A stretch of DNA of 64,000 nucleotides from Cladorhizidae sp. MBARI D1340-BT2. Taxonomy: Eukaryota; Porifera; Demospongiae; Poecilosclerida; Cladorhizidae. A model generated the notes under the pieces. It was given only the letters and a program-made list of their open reading frames with translations, did no database searches and had not been told where the DNA came from. Positions 22,632-35,500 of this stretch are shown piece by piece (position 1 is the first letter of the stretch; each line of letters opens with the position of its first letter). The position numbers and the translations under genes were made by a program. Location of the stretch: contig JAQNBH010000007.1 of assembly GCA_028752905.1 (NCBI GenBank), positions 13,191,153-13,255,152 on the forward strand, written 5' to 3'.

Positions 22632-25136
22632 TCATCACTGTCATCAGAATCTGCCGAATAATCAGAATCAGAATCTGTTTCATTGTCTCGCACTGGTACA
22701 TCTTGTTCGTAGTCTCGCTTTAGTACATCTTGTTCGTAGTCTCGCTTTAGTACATCTTGTTCGGTATGGTATAGAACTGAGAGATCTTCAGGCATCATGG
22801 GTTTAGAGTGAATTACAGGAACAATGGTTTCTAACATGTCTTTCTTCCACCCATGTTCCAATGGCATGTCAGGGTCCGTATAATTTTTGAAAACCCAAAC
22901 TTGATAATTGGCTCTTTAAGCTGAATGAGGTCCACACATCTATTCATTGATTCTTTGACCGTAGATTTGTTGGGTGGTGATGGGAATGTGAGATGATAAT
23001 ATACCTTGTTCTTCATCATGGGATCACTGAGTGTTGAATAGAAACCTGAATAGGCTCCAGTCTTCTGACTTCCAACTGGTTGATCTTTGCCAGATTTATC
23101 AATTCTCACCATTGCATGGAGAAAACATCTATTTCTTAGCATCAAGGTGTCCCCTGTTAGCGAAAAATTTATATCCATTGGCTTAGGGTTGCCACGCTTT
23201 ATGGTTTTGTATGGCAGTACCCTCGTCTTCTCCATGTCAAGAGAATGCCGGATTGCAGCATCAGCTTGTTCCTAAGACAGGTATCATCATCTATCCATCG
23301 AATTATATCCTCTGGTTGGAGTAACTGCATGTTGGTAACATGAGTGGTGTTTCCACCTGGAAATAGTAAATAACACACATGGTAATACTTCACACATGGT
23401 AATACTTTTAGGGCATGTTAATTAATACTGATTCCAGTTAGTTAGAATCCTACCTGTCAGAGTGTCTTCTCTAAAGTCATCGTTATCTATCTGTGCAGTT
23501 CCTGGAAACCCATCTGCTATTTCTGCTGGGCAGACTGGATTCTGTAGGAGAAAATATAATAAACAATTAATCTCTATAAGCGAAATGTCTTTGTTTTGTT
23601 GGGAAAGTGAGACATACCTCTTTTGTGTTGTGAGCCGTACATGCAGCGTATAAGTCCAGGGTGTCCTTATATGACACCGAGTTTCTTGAGTATATTTATT
23701 AGCTCCTTACTTCGGGTCATTCCATGGATAGTGATTGCTGTAAGCACCTATATAAATGCAAGCACAACTTTTAAAAGTTAAGCACTTGGGAAAATAAATG
23801 CACATATACCTGTAGGTGTGTTCATTTTCTGGTAATGTGTGAGAGAAGTAAATCACTCAGCATGCAGATTTGAGGATCGTTACAGCTTCCTGTGAAATCG
23901 TGCTGATTTGGGTCTTGTAGCCAAGTTAGAAATTTCCTGAGTTCCATTGAAGGTTCACCGCACTCATTCATATGGTCTGGATGAGGGGGCCATGCAGGCA
24001 ATGACATCTCTGCTGCTTTGTTTCGCAATCGCTTTGCAACTATTTGGACGAACTTGTCATCTGGTATGCCCCACTGGTTGATGGCAGCTTCAATATATGT
24101 GCCTGCCGTGGATTTATCATAGACAATGAGTGATTGGTTCCGATGGAAACGAGTGTGGAATCCAAGACGATCCTTGAAATGTCCTTCGAGCAATCTTATC
24201 AAGTTAGACCCATTTCCACATTTTGAAAAATTAAAATTGTCCAGCATTCTGTCATAATCAGACAGAAGGCCTGACAGTGTTTTTGGCTCACAATCGTCAA
24301 AATTGCAGGACTCCACATGGGAAAAAAGCATTTCATCGACTTCCTGTTTTCGAATATTGAATGTCTTCAGATGGATTAACCTCTTTGTAGGACTTCATGA
24401 TATATTTGTCCGAGCACGATTTGTGATAACGTACCCCTTTGGCACAAAAGTCATCACTTCACCAATGAATGCCAGAATTCTGGTTCGCATGACTTCATCT
24501 TCGATGCACAGTGGCTGCCTTAAACTGATTCCAGGCACGTTTCTGTGAGAGAATGAGAATTTAAAAAAAGACAATATGCAATTTCATGGTGTCATCTAAT
24601 TTGGCTAGACATTATAAACTACAAATATATTTACCTACACATTTAACACACTTGAGTCATCAAGCACAGGCGCCCCTTTGAGCGATCTGGGTGACGAGTG
24701 TCGCCGGATTTGAAACACCAAATGTATACATGTTTATCAGTATTGGCCCAGTTGTTGCACGTGTTGTCAGGCTACATGGCACATCTTGGGCTCTGGTTGA
24801 GTCTTGCTGCTCCTCTTTCTGCCTTGTCTTGTCTTTGCGCCGCATGACCTGATGATTCCTCCGTTTATCTGCAATTTTTTTTGCATGCTTTGTGCATGAA
24901 CTGCTGCCTTGGACCAGCAATCCAATTTTAAATATACTCCCAAATGTATCCAAATTCACCCAGGCTTTGGCAGTCACTCTCAAATTATCCCAAGATACAG
25001 AATCTTTTATTTCGAGCAAATCATCTTCTCTGTCCTCTTGCTCACACAGAATACAAACAGTTCGGTGTTTCCTCTTGCGGCTTCCCTCCACTGATAGTGG
25101 CGTCAAGAGCGGCTTTGATGCTTCCTGGTCATTCAT
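22625..25136 (-). pseudogene. Academ-type protein, N-terminal half, spliced, disabled
   Basis: Exon 1 (25136-24660) starts ATG (MNDQEASKPLL) and has a CILCEQED cysteine motif. Exon 2 (about 24542-23822, acceptor CTCTCACAG) reads NVPGISLRQPLC, then a TGA at 24397-24395 inside NIS-stop-SPTKRLIHLK. It then continues in frame to EGHFKDRLGFHTRFHRNQS and YIEAAINQWGIPDDK. Exon 3 (23748-23618) has GMTRSKELINILKKLG and a one-base shift. Exon 4 (23541-23454) and exon 5 (from 23356) join as DDFREDTLTG-GNTTHVTN across a clear GT-AG intron. Two more shifts (near 23275 and 22890) follow before an acidic tail ending DSDDSDEA. This order matches, from memory, the N-terminal half of a long protein family abundant in cnidarians, whose C-terminal half is seen at 9681-11440. 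Confidence 0.55.
22690..22767 (-). repeat. 27-bp in-frame repeat in the acidic tail
   Basis: Nearly three copies of a 27-bp unit encode EQDVLKRDY (last copy EQDVPVRDN) just before the Ser/Asp-rich C-terminus. The frame is kept by the unit length. Confidence 0.8.
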
Positions 25137-25324
25137 TATTTGAACTAATCATTGCAATGAAAGATTCAGAATGGCTCCTGTAGCTTATATACCCAGTCCT
25201 AGTGTTCTAAATATAGGGAACAATCTAGATCTATCACATTAGCTATCACTCGAACAGTTATTATATATGGTCAGTTTTCACATGCCACATTTAGTTTATT
25301 TTACCATATCCAACGTTGCGCAAT

Positions 25325-25713
25325 AATGACCAAGTGTAGGATGATGACTGAGACACATGTGTGCATATGTGAATAGCCACAAGGTATTTATGCGTAATTG
25401 TAATTTGAGCATTTCTGGGATTCTGTGAATCTCAGAAGTTTGATAGGTCGCTGAGATGCACAAAAACCTCAGAGAGTAAATGTTTTAGGTGAGTTTCTGG
25501 AAGAAATATGGCAAAAACTGCGAAGCATTGTGTTTCCATGGCGGCCATTTTGAAAAACGCCCTCTAGCGAGAGTTCCCAACCATTTCTGAAAGTGTATAG
25601 AAGCTTATTTTGAAGATAATATCCTAAGGAATGTAAATCTACAGTCCAACTTAGTTCTCCGCAAATTATTTTCGCAAATTATTTTCGGGACCCCAATATG
25701 GTAACCCCCACTA
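25325..25713 (-). repeat. right TIR of the Academ-like element
   Basis: Reverse complement of the left TIR. It contains a small internal duplication of AATTTGCGAAAAT near 25664-25690. Confidence 0.8.
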
Positions 25714-26159
25714 ATACTCCTTTGCCCACCAATAGAGGAGTAAAATCCAAGTCTGAATTTGGACTTGCTGAAGTAATTTCCTCCATAATATAAACTATTT
25801 GCATAGCTTTGATGCCGCTCTTTCAGTTCAGCACGGTGAGCGTTTCTTTCTGCAGTACTGCAAATTAAGATTTCGCAGCAACGAATTTTTCTACCCATTG
25901 TAGTCTATGATCCTACCTATCTTGTTCCTGGACAAACGATCCTGTTCTTTAGACGTCTTCCCCTCTTCAGACTCTCAACAAAACCTCTGTCACTACCGCA
26001 GTCTGACACAGAGACTCGCTTGTATATTTTCGTAAAAATCGGGATCCCCTACCTGCAACACGGTGGTTCAGGTTTAGATCCTACGAAAAATGTCATTGCA
26101 TTATGCATCAGGTTTGGATCTGCATCAGAGTGCCTTGCGCGCACCCCGAATGCCCGCCC

Positions 26160-26167
26160 TATATAAG
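26160..26167 (+). promoter_or_regulatory. TATA box of the Calx-beta gene
   Basis: TATATAAG in a locally GC-richer stretch (GCGCGCACCCCG just upstream). It lies 276 bp before the signal-peptide ATG, which puts a transcription start near 26190-26200. A possible 5'-UTR intron follows: donor GTAAGT at 26318 and acceptor ATAG ending at 26424. This is inference from position and consensus only. Confidence 0.45.
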
Positions 26168-26435
26168 ATACTTTGATGCGCCGCGCAGGTTCAGATTATC
26201 TTTGCCAGCTGAAGCAGTGCTGCGGTGGGTTCCAGTCGTAATTTTTTCCTCTTGCTTTCTTTTGTTTTGTGTATTTCCTCCCCTCCTCCCTCTACGCTAA
26301 GTCCTGCTAAATAAATAGTAAGTAAGAGTACGCTGTAGTACTTCCCAGTAGCAAGTAGATCTATGTAATCCAGAAAACAACAACTTCATTACTGAAATAA
26401 GTTCTACTGTACAATTTTGCATAGGAAGAGCTGCT

Positions 26436-26535
26436 ATGGGTACTTCTATGGGACTGGCTCTTGGTGGAATGGAAAGAGGTTTTCCAGTACTTCTCCTGAT
26501 CCTTGCTGTCTGTTTTGGAGTAGGCAGTGGTAATG
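26436..26535 (+). CDS. exon 1, signal peptide
   Basis: ATG at 26436 starts [15 protein letters not shown], followed by a strongly hydrophobic core [15 protein letters not shown] and a small-residue end SGN, a typical secretory leader. Donor G|GTAAG at 26536 leaves phase 1. The leftover G joins the AT of the next Calx exon to make Asp. Its link to the exons 9.7 kb away is inferred from matching phase, strand and the absence of any other plus-strand start between. Confidence 0.7.
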
Positions 26536-29500
26536 GTAAGAAAATAGCAATTTACAAAATGAATGTGTTAAATTAAGAACATATGGATTTTTCACACTAG
26601 AATGCAGAGTTTATAATGCAAGTGCTGCTGTGTGGCATGCTTGCTCTCTCTGCCTGCCTCTCTAGCATTCACATGTTTTAGTGTAGAGTTAGTTACTTAT
26701 TTCCAAGAAGCTATAATATTATAATAACCCACAACAACAACAACAAAAACACAGCAACAACAAAAAAGCCCCCTCAATAATCAACTTGAATTTGTATTCT
26801 CTCGACATTTCGACCAGATACTCTAGCCTTCATTATTCCTGATGAAGGCTAGAGCATCCTGCTTCCAATACTCTTTCAGTCATACTATACACACATTTCT
26901 GTTTCATAACCATTCAGCTCATTATGTGACCTAATATTATGTGACCTAATACCCAGTTGTGTATATCCTTGCATAAGTTGGGCATCTGTAGGAAGGTCAG
27001 CCAGTGATGTGGTAGCAATGTCAATTATTCTTTGTCACTTTACTGAAACCATAGGATTTAGGTGTTAATTTGGTTTATTTCTAATAAGAGAACTGCTCCA
27101 GTTGCAACAGAAATGCCTAATTTCAGTAACAAATCATGTTGTCCCTCAGTATATATATATATGCTGGACAAAACCTTTATATGTTTTGTGTTAATTAGTT
27201 GTTTATACCAGAGTGATTTCCTTTACCTGTTAACCCTCTCACCAGTTGACAAAAAGTTAATAAACAACCTATTTGAAGATATACCTTGCTATCTCAGCAA
27301 TAGTCTGGAAAAGTCCCTAGCAAACATACGATATGTGATAGTATTTGTATTGATGCCGATTGTGGTTAATGTTTATTGCCAAATAAATGAACCACAAAAC
27401 TGCAATGAGGTGAATCTCATTTGAATATGCTACTTTTGTTTTGGTGGTTAAGTAGCAGTGAAAATAACCAATTTCTCTTGGATTAGGCTTGGTCCACCAC
27501 AGCAATAGCAAGGCTAACAACTATAGGAAGTGTTACTGAAGATGAAGACTCTGTCAACTGCCCAAATATCCCTTCATGCATAAAAAAGAAGAAGCTTAAC
27601 TAGTATTTTTTTAACTGCGACCAAGGAAGCTAAAACAGCCTTTACCGTTTATGCCCTGCTTACTAACTGCACAGCTAACTATAGCTTAACTTACTATCAA
27701 TGCATTCTTCATAGTTGGTAACCTCATATCCATCCAAATCATCAGCTTGAGTGAGAGTGCTAGAACTTAAGTCAAGCACGGCTACTCTGCGATCTTCTGA
27801 GTCAACACTGACCTGGCCAAGGTAAGAGGAGATGCCACCACCTTGTTCATCATTGTTTTTACTCTCACCACCGTCCGTCCGTCCATCCGTCCGTCCTTCC
27901 ATCCATCCATCCATCCATCCATCCATCCATCCATCCATCCATCCATCCATCCATCCATCCATCCAAGTTGCCATTCAGAACCTGAGAAAGCATATCCTCC
28001 GAGGTTATATAGCTGCCCGGACATCATGACCACTTTGAAACATCTACTTAAATTCTGAACGATCTGTATTTCCCCCTAGTTACTAAATGATTATGGCTAT
28101 GTTAATGTTATTTCCCCCCTAATATTTCCCCCTAATTCCGAATGATTATGTCTTCATAGGAATGTAAATGGTGTGTGTTTTTCACTCCCCCCCCCCCCCC
28201 CCCCCCCCTCAAGCTTCCAAGTAATTATGGCCTGCATAGGTATGTGATAAAACTTTTTTTTTGACTTCTACAGGAGACCTTAGAACTCTATGATTGATTT
28301 AAAAAAAGAAGAAAGCATTTTGGCATATTTATGCTTACACCTGGGGTAAACAGTTAATATAACATATATTTAAAAGAAAGTATAATAATATTGCATTATA
28401 GCTAAAGGTTCTTTTATAAATGATTGTGGTCTACATTATATTGTTTCATCTTTTTTCGACTAGTCAATCCAATATATATTTTCTTATATTTTATACACTA
28501 GTATTTCTATATACTAGTGGAGTATTTCATTATACTAGTGGAGTATTTCTATATACTAGTGGAGTATTTCTATATACTAGAGGAGTATTTCTATATACTA
28601 GTGGATTTAAAAATTAGCATCCTTGGTTGAGCATGTTTATTGCACACTATGTAGGTTGAGACAATGGTAGTTGAGCTGATGTATCACACAATCATTATTA
28701 GCTAAGTATAGTGGCCCGCTCAAACACAAATAAAAAAGCATAACTTTTAAAATTTCAAGTTATATTATCTTCAAAAATACTTCTGTTCTAGCCTGCCTCA
28801 AGCTCTTCGCTGAGGTAGAAAACTGATTATGCTTTTTGTGGTGAAAAAATGAACAGTCAGTTGGTTTATTGAGAAGCTTACTTAAGTTTAGACCAGTGAA
28901 TGCAGCCCAGGCTCAGGTAAAAAGGTAAACTGTGGGATTTATCTCTCCGTGCTTTTAGAAGTGAATGAGTATCACCAAAGTCACAGTGAAGGCTGTAGTG
29001 AATGGCTCTATTTTTGTGGCTAGGAAGAGCTGTTGGTAAATGTATTTAGAAAGAGATTGAAGTTCACACTAGGCACTGAAGTGTAGAAGATTATGGATTA
29101 TTTCATAATCTGATGGCAAAGACACCACTTTCTCTTATAGCAATGGAAATGGATGCTGTTTGCCCTCTTCTACAAGCTTCAGTCAGTTTTCACTCTAACC
29201 AACCAGATAGAGGATCGCATGACATTAATTACACACCACAAGACACAACAGAATTTTTTTCATGCTTTTAAAGGCCATTTGCTAATAAAATATCGTGGTT
29301 ACCACTTTTGAGCTCCATAGATTCTGCACACTTTACTATATTGACTCTATAAAAATAGATTTCTCTGTATGCTCCACATTGATATTAAGCATAGTTATAA
29401 CTTATATGCAATTAAAGTGGGGTATCCCAAAATCTTGAAGGTCCGAATTTGCTGCTAGTGTGACTCATCGATAGGAAAGTTCTAGACAGTTGAAGTTTCT

Positions 29501-32500
29501 ATCTGTGGCTTGAGCAGGTTCTACTCTATGGGATGAGTTTTTCTTTAGGGGCTAGTATGTGAGTAGGTCGTCATGTGCCCTCGTCGACGCCTTCAATTTT
29601 CCAACCGCGCGCTTGACCAGGTAATCAATTTTGACAATCGATTTTATTTCAGGCGTGAACTTTTTTAATTTTCATCACCCATGCTTGACCACTATCTCGC
29701 ATTTTAGAAAGCAATCATCTCATAGAGCAGAATTTCCTGTTGCTACAGGTACCAGGGTTCAACTGTCTAGCACTTTCTAATCAGGAGGCACACTTGCAGA
29801 AAATTCAGGTCTTCAAAAGTGCCCCACTTTCTCTGCAAGCAACTTTGTATTGTTATATATACCTATGCAAATTCTTATCAACACAGACAGCCCACCTCCT
29901 GCGAGTTCACACAGTAGAGTGTGCACAATCTACGAAACTCCAAAGTTGTAATCATAAGATTGTTGTTAGCACTTGCAAAATATGGTTTGAGTAAGATTAA
30001 TCACAGATATGCCTGGTGAGAATATGCAGGTCCAGTAATGTGGTAATGAGGTTAGTCATGTGAAGTGTTTGTCACCTGTATAAGCCCTAGATTTTAACTA
30101 GGTTAGGTGTCATATTATTGATTGACAGCAACAACAAACCATGTTGTTCGTCTGCATATGTATATATACATATATGTATATGTATATTTATAGTAAATAT
30201 TGGAGTGTAACACCGGGGAAAACTTAGTGAAGATTAACATTCTTGGTTAAGGACATGGTAGCTAGCTGCACAATGAGAGTGCTGCAGTAGGTATATATGT
30301 AGAGCTGAAGGCCATTGAAATTCCAAGAAATACAAACAACGGAAAAGAGAGCTAATATTATTTGCCATCATTGTGCATTCGGTTAAATTAGCTCCAAAAT
30401 TACTTCCAGCCTGCTTCGTATCCTTCACCAAACTGGCTGTACATTTTGCAGAAAAGAACTGAACAGTCATTTTTAGAAGTTTATTTCTCTGAAAAAATAA
30501 AATAAATGTAGTCTAGGCTCTGGTAAATTGATAAATTGTGAACACTATCTGTCTGTGTTTTTAGAAGCGAGGGATGCCACAGAAGTTGAATATTAGCTGA
30601 TCAGGGAATAGTGGTTACTGAACATCAATGTCGGCCCTAGATATGCTTTTTGTGGCCAGGAAAAGTTATTTGGTGATTTTTTTACTGTAGAAGACTGTTG
30701 GTCCTTTTATCAAAGATACTTTCCTTTACGGCAATAGAAAGGGAAGCTATTTTCCCTCCTGCACAAGCTTCAATTAGTATTTGCTTACCAAACAAGATAG
30801 AGGATCAACCATGTTTTACATAACACACAAAAGCAATTTTTAAACACAGAAAATGCCTGGTGTGAAGACACCTGTCTGGTGATGTAGTATAAAGGTTGGC
30901 TAATGAAAATATTTATAGGTTATAAGTTCATTTATGACCAGTATACTGAAGCCACTGCATTTGGAGGTGTTAGGTCACCTTTTAGTATGTAACTGTGTTA
31001 GCTATGTAGTGTTACCATAGTTCACTCAACTGCAATACCAAAGTCCAATGGCTACAACTAATCTTGTTTTTTGTACTAATATTTGAGAATTTGTTTGGTT
31101 GAGGACTGATTGTTGCACCACATGGAGTGCTGCAGTAGCTATGCTGAGCTTGAGTCGTATGAAAAACCAAAACAGAAGCTTTGACAGATCAAGCCTGTGT
31201 GATACAGTGAGTAAACAAACAAAGCCTTAGGGTATTTTGTGCTGATGCTACAACCCGGCCCAGCAGCATCCAGAATTGGTATTTGTCATCATCTAAATTC
31301 TAAATTGACGGTAAGTACTCTATAGACTATAGACTCATATGCCAGTCACACTTGTAATTCAATTGTGAACATGAAAATGTGTTCATTGCATCCCGTTGCT
31401 CGAAATTTAAGTGGCAGTCACAATTGGTATGCTTCATTTCATCATATCATTGGCTGGACTACTTCATTTTTGTTTCTGCCGGGCGTCTATATTCTTGATA
31501 CTAGCATGGTCATACCACACCCACCTCTGCTAGGGCCCGCTGGTTGTGAGTGTGGCCAAACTCTACCACACCCACGATGCCACTGTGTTTCATTCATTCG
31601 GCAGAGTCATCAGTGGCACCTGTAAGTGGTTTCATCACTGGCACCTGTCATCCGGCATTCTCTGGACAAAAAAAGAGAAGTGATGCAAGTATTGATTATT
31701 GATCGTACATTGCTGCTATAGGCAGTCTGTCTGGAGCTAGTTATCTGGATAGCCACTTCCTTCCAGGCATTTTCTTGGGCCTTAAGATCTTTATAACCTC
31801 TAGCTGAGTCCTGCCAGAGTTTGTAAGAGCTCCTCACAGCTTCAATAATTCTCGAGACATCAATGAAAGAATTTAAAGTTCAACATGTAATATATTCTGA
31901 GATTCTGATTGATCCGACGCAATGGATTGGATGCAAGGGTTGAATCAAATCCTACACTTGCATTTTATATCTGTTCCATTAAATCCATAGTCATTTGCAA
32001 TACCAGTTCACAATAACTGTGCAATGAATCTGAAGGATGGAATGCATGCAGCAGATCTTATTATATTGTCAACTGGGCTTTATCTGTTAACGTCAGGAAC
32101 ATGAAAAATGATTGCGCTGACTGACCAGCAATGTCAAGTGGTGTCCATTATGATATCCTTTGCATCTCAGGGTGAAACCCCTAACCCAAATCAGAACTTT
32201 CCAAGAATTTCCTCATGAACAACCTATTCTGGTCCTCAACCAAGGTTTCCCTTATATTCTATAGTGGTAAAACCAAAAATAATCCTCTTTTATATATTAA
32301 GATGCCATTTTCAACTTATCAGGCAACCATATCTGAAATTAGACATACCCATGACCTTCCTCATGAAAGGTTGCCCCTATTCCTTAAATCCAAGACCACA
32401 CCTCCTGGAATTCTATAGCTGTCAAACAAACAATTACACATCCTCTTCTATATACAAGATTATTTTGGCCTTCCGATAACCGACCCACCTGTAGTGGAAG

Positions 32501-35500
32501 ACCACTTCTTCCAGACCACTTTTTATCAAATTTGATGTAGTTTCTCAATTGTAGTTATATACACAAGACTGAAGGTCAAACATCTTAAAAAATAATAAAT
32601 GCATTGTGCTCTCTAAGACATGTAATGTTTTTCATAGAGTATATATAAGGATATAATTTTATTTGCAAATTTGTATGAGCTTTAAAATTATATATAATAT
32701 TAGGTGGTAGGTATATATGTTATTAGGTGAATGACATGCGAAATAGTCATCTCTGTCAAGCTCTCTCCAAGATTAATACATCAATAGGGTTCAAACTTAT
32801 TTTGTGGGTGTCACAAGTATCCTGTTATATAAAAGATAACTGAAGTGGTATATACGTATAAGTGGTGTTAATTTCTAAATATGCTGACAATGACTCCTTT
32901 CCTCTGAAGAGGTCGTGCACTTCAAAATCATCATTCCTGTATTTTGGTCAAAAGTTCAGATTTGATGTTTTGTGGTAGTTGAGCGACAATATTTGTATTT
33001 CAGCTTCAGATGTGAAGCTGATCTGGTGTCAGTTTTTTCATGAGAGATGTAGTCCAAGATGTTGAAGTTTGATGGATTTTGGGGGGAATTTACCGGAAAT
33101 ATCATGTCTTGTAGCTCAAAGCCAGCTCATTAATGTTAACGGCTTGTTCTGTAATTTGATATAATTCTTCAGGATAAATTTGGTTGTTCTTCTTTGGAGT
33201 AGATGGATATCTTGAATTAAGTGAGGGCTTCATTGGGAGTAGTATGTTAGTTTTGACCTCACTTGTGAAAGGGATAGAGCTTTCTCAGTTGAGGAAGATG
33301 CAGTGATGACTCTTCTTAAGAGATTAGAGATGAATAAGCAAATGAAAGATATGAGTAGTCTGTACTCCATGTCAAGTCACTACTCACCTGTTCAAAATCA
33401 ATCATAATATAGTTGCCTGTTCCGCTAATGCAGTCATCCAGATCCACAAGCTTCTTTAGGCTCAAGTAAAACTTCTACACTCCATCTGTCCATGTTTCCA
33501 TAAAAGTTAATAGCTGACAAACGTGGATGGTGAGGTTTGGTTCTGACTTAACCACTCGATACCAACACAAGTTCACTAAATTGGAAATGGTCATCACAAA
33601 CAGAAACTTTAAACAATCACTTAACCGGAAATGATCGTCACGGTCAATATTGTAAGGAATGTACTGCTCTTAACTACTTCACCCCAATCTGATGACATCA
33701 ATAATTTACAGATCAGTGTGGAGTAAGACAAAACTTGAGAGCAAAATTTCCAATTGATGTTTTTAAATTTTTTATTCCAACTTCAGCCCACCACACAATG
33801 ACATCATTTCTAGCTTTTGAATTAATGTGTAGCTAGCTAGCTTATCTTTCTAGATAAAGCAAAGGTATGGTAGTAAGAGAATTCATAAACAGTCTCAGAG
33901 GTTTAGCTAGAAATAGCCAAGTTTTGTCTGCTGATCCAGATTTATTGTCCTATCCCACAAAGATGTGTCTACCTGTCCAATCCCACATGCATGTGTCTAC
34001 CTGTCCAATCCCACATGCATTCCCACCTGTCCAATCCCACATGTATGTGTCTACCTGTCCAATCCCACATGTATGTGTCTACCTGTCCAATCCCACATGC
34101 ATGTCTACCTGCCCAATCCCACATGTATGTGTCTACCTGTCCAATCCCACATGCATGCCTACATGTCCAATTCCCCATGTATGTGTCTACCTGTCCAATT
34201 CCACATGCATGTGCCTACCTGTCCAATTCCACATGCATGTGCCTACCTGTCAAATTCCACATGCATGTGCCTACCTGTCCAATCCCACATGCATGTGTCT
34301 ATACTATCTCCTCTAAAGTGTTATATATTAGGACTATATATTAAAGATACAAAGATGGTAATAAAATATACACTCACACAACACACACGTATGCATGTAC
34401 ACGCTCACACATACACATACAGTTCTGCCAGTGTAGGATGCAGTCAACATTGTGATAAAGCCAAACGAGTATTCATGGCAAACTACTGTGTCAGCTCAGT
34501 GTGCACAAATGCTTGCTTGTTATGTTTGGAAGAATTGGAACGATTGCCCGTGAAAAGAAAATGTATTCATTTTACCACAATCTAAAATCTTCTGTACAAG
34601 TAATATTTCCATTCAGAATTTAGATTACTATTTTAAGATGTCAGTGCAAATGCATATTCACACCTGTGTCTTCCATAGTAAACCATGCATATCCAACCAC
34701 TTTAGCTTCTTGATAGGCAGCTCCACCCACTTGCCCCTGAAGCCATTTTTCTTTCCTCCAATCACAGGTGCTAAACCTTGGTGTACTTTGCACTTTTTTT
34801 TAAAGATCCAGCCTCATTATCTCAGAAAGTACTAATGAACAACTAAAAGCATCTGCGCATAACATACCTCTGAGGTTGCTTTAAGCACACTCTAAAGGTA
34901 TGCCTACACTGCAGATGAGCATTAATGTGCATTGGGTCCTCGTTAAAAAAACACTCAATGTACGTTCATTGCTTCCACAGGAGTTGGTTTTTGTGTACTT
35001 TTCTTGCTTACCTACAGATGCACAGCAAACATTTTCTGTAGAGAATAAAGGGGAGAGTGCTGAGGGAGAAAACAGAACCAGCGAATATTGTGATTGTACG
35101 AACTTCAAAAGTCCAGATACAGGATGTGAAACATAGCAACTATTCTCTAACTATTACTTATTCTAGCTAGCTACTCTAACCAGCTATATAGTTTGGCTTC
35201 AGGCCACAAGATAATATATAGCTAGCTCAACTGCAGCCATCGCGAGTGAATGAAATTCTTTTTAACGTGCACTCCATTCCAATACTTTAATTCATTGGTT
35301 TTCACCAAAACCACTTCTATTGCCTTTGAAAGCTCCTCACTTCCATCTTTTAAATAGGAACACATTCTACCTGTTTTTCTATTGTGGTGGACCACATTAA
35401 TAATGCATATTAATATGCATTATTCTAATTCCAATTCACTGTGGACACGATCAATGCAAATGAATGCCGTTGATTTGTGAAGTGTGGGCAGGTCTAAGTG

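Larger units (their letters stand above)
22162..25713 (-). mobile_element. 3.55-kb DNA transposon with long TIRs, Academ-like
   Basis: Left end TAGTGGGGTTACCATACTGG (22162) and the reverse complement of the right end, TAGTGGGGGTTACCATATTG, match. The TIRs extend about 470 bp on the left and 390 bp on the right, with blocks such as AACTCTCGCTAGAGGGCG and CTATTCACATATGCACAC. ATA flanks both ends (22159-22161 and 25714-25716), consistent with a 3-bp target-site duplication. Between the TIRs is a spliced minus-strand gene. Three-base duplications and a long multi-exon protein fit my recollection of the Academ superfamily. The nuclease half of the protein is not present here, so the copy is non-autonomous. 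Confidence 0.7.

Noticed and set aside
25605..25898. Minus-strand ORF starting MGRKIRCCEIL
   Set aside because: Most of it is the transposon TIR read outwards; no independent support.
27675..28058. WMDG and HPSI repeat ORFs
   Set aside because: Translations of a (TCCA)n microsatellite.
33867..34585. Cys/Pro/His-rich ORFs on both strands
   Set aside because: Products of the 28-bp minisatellite.
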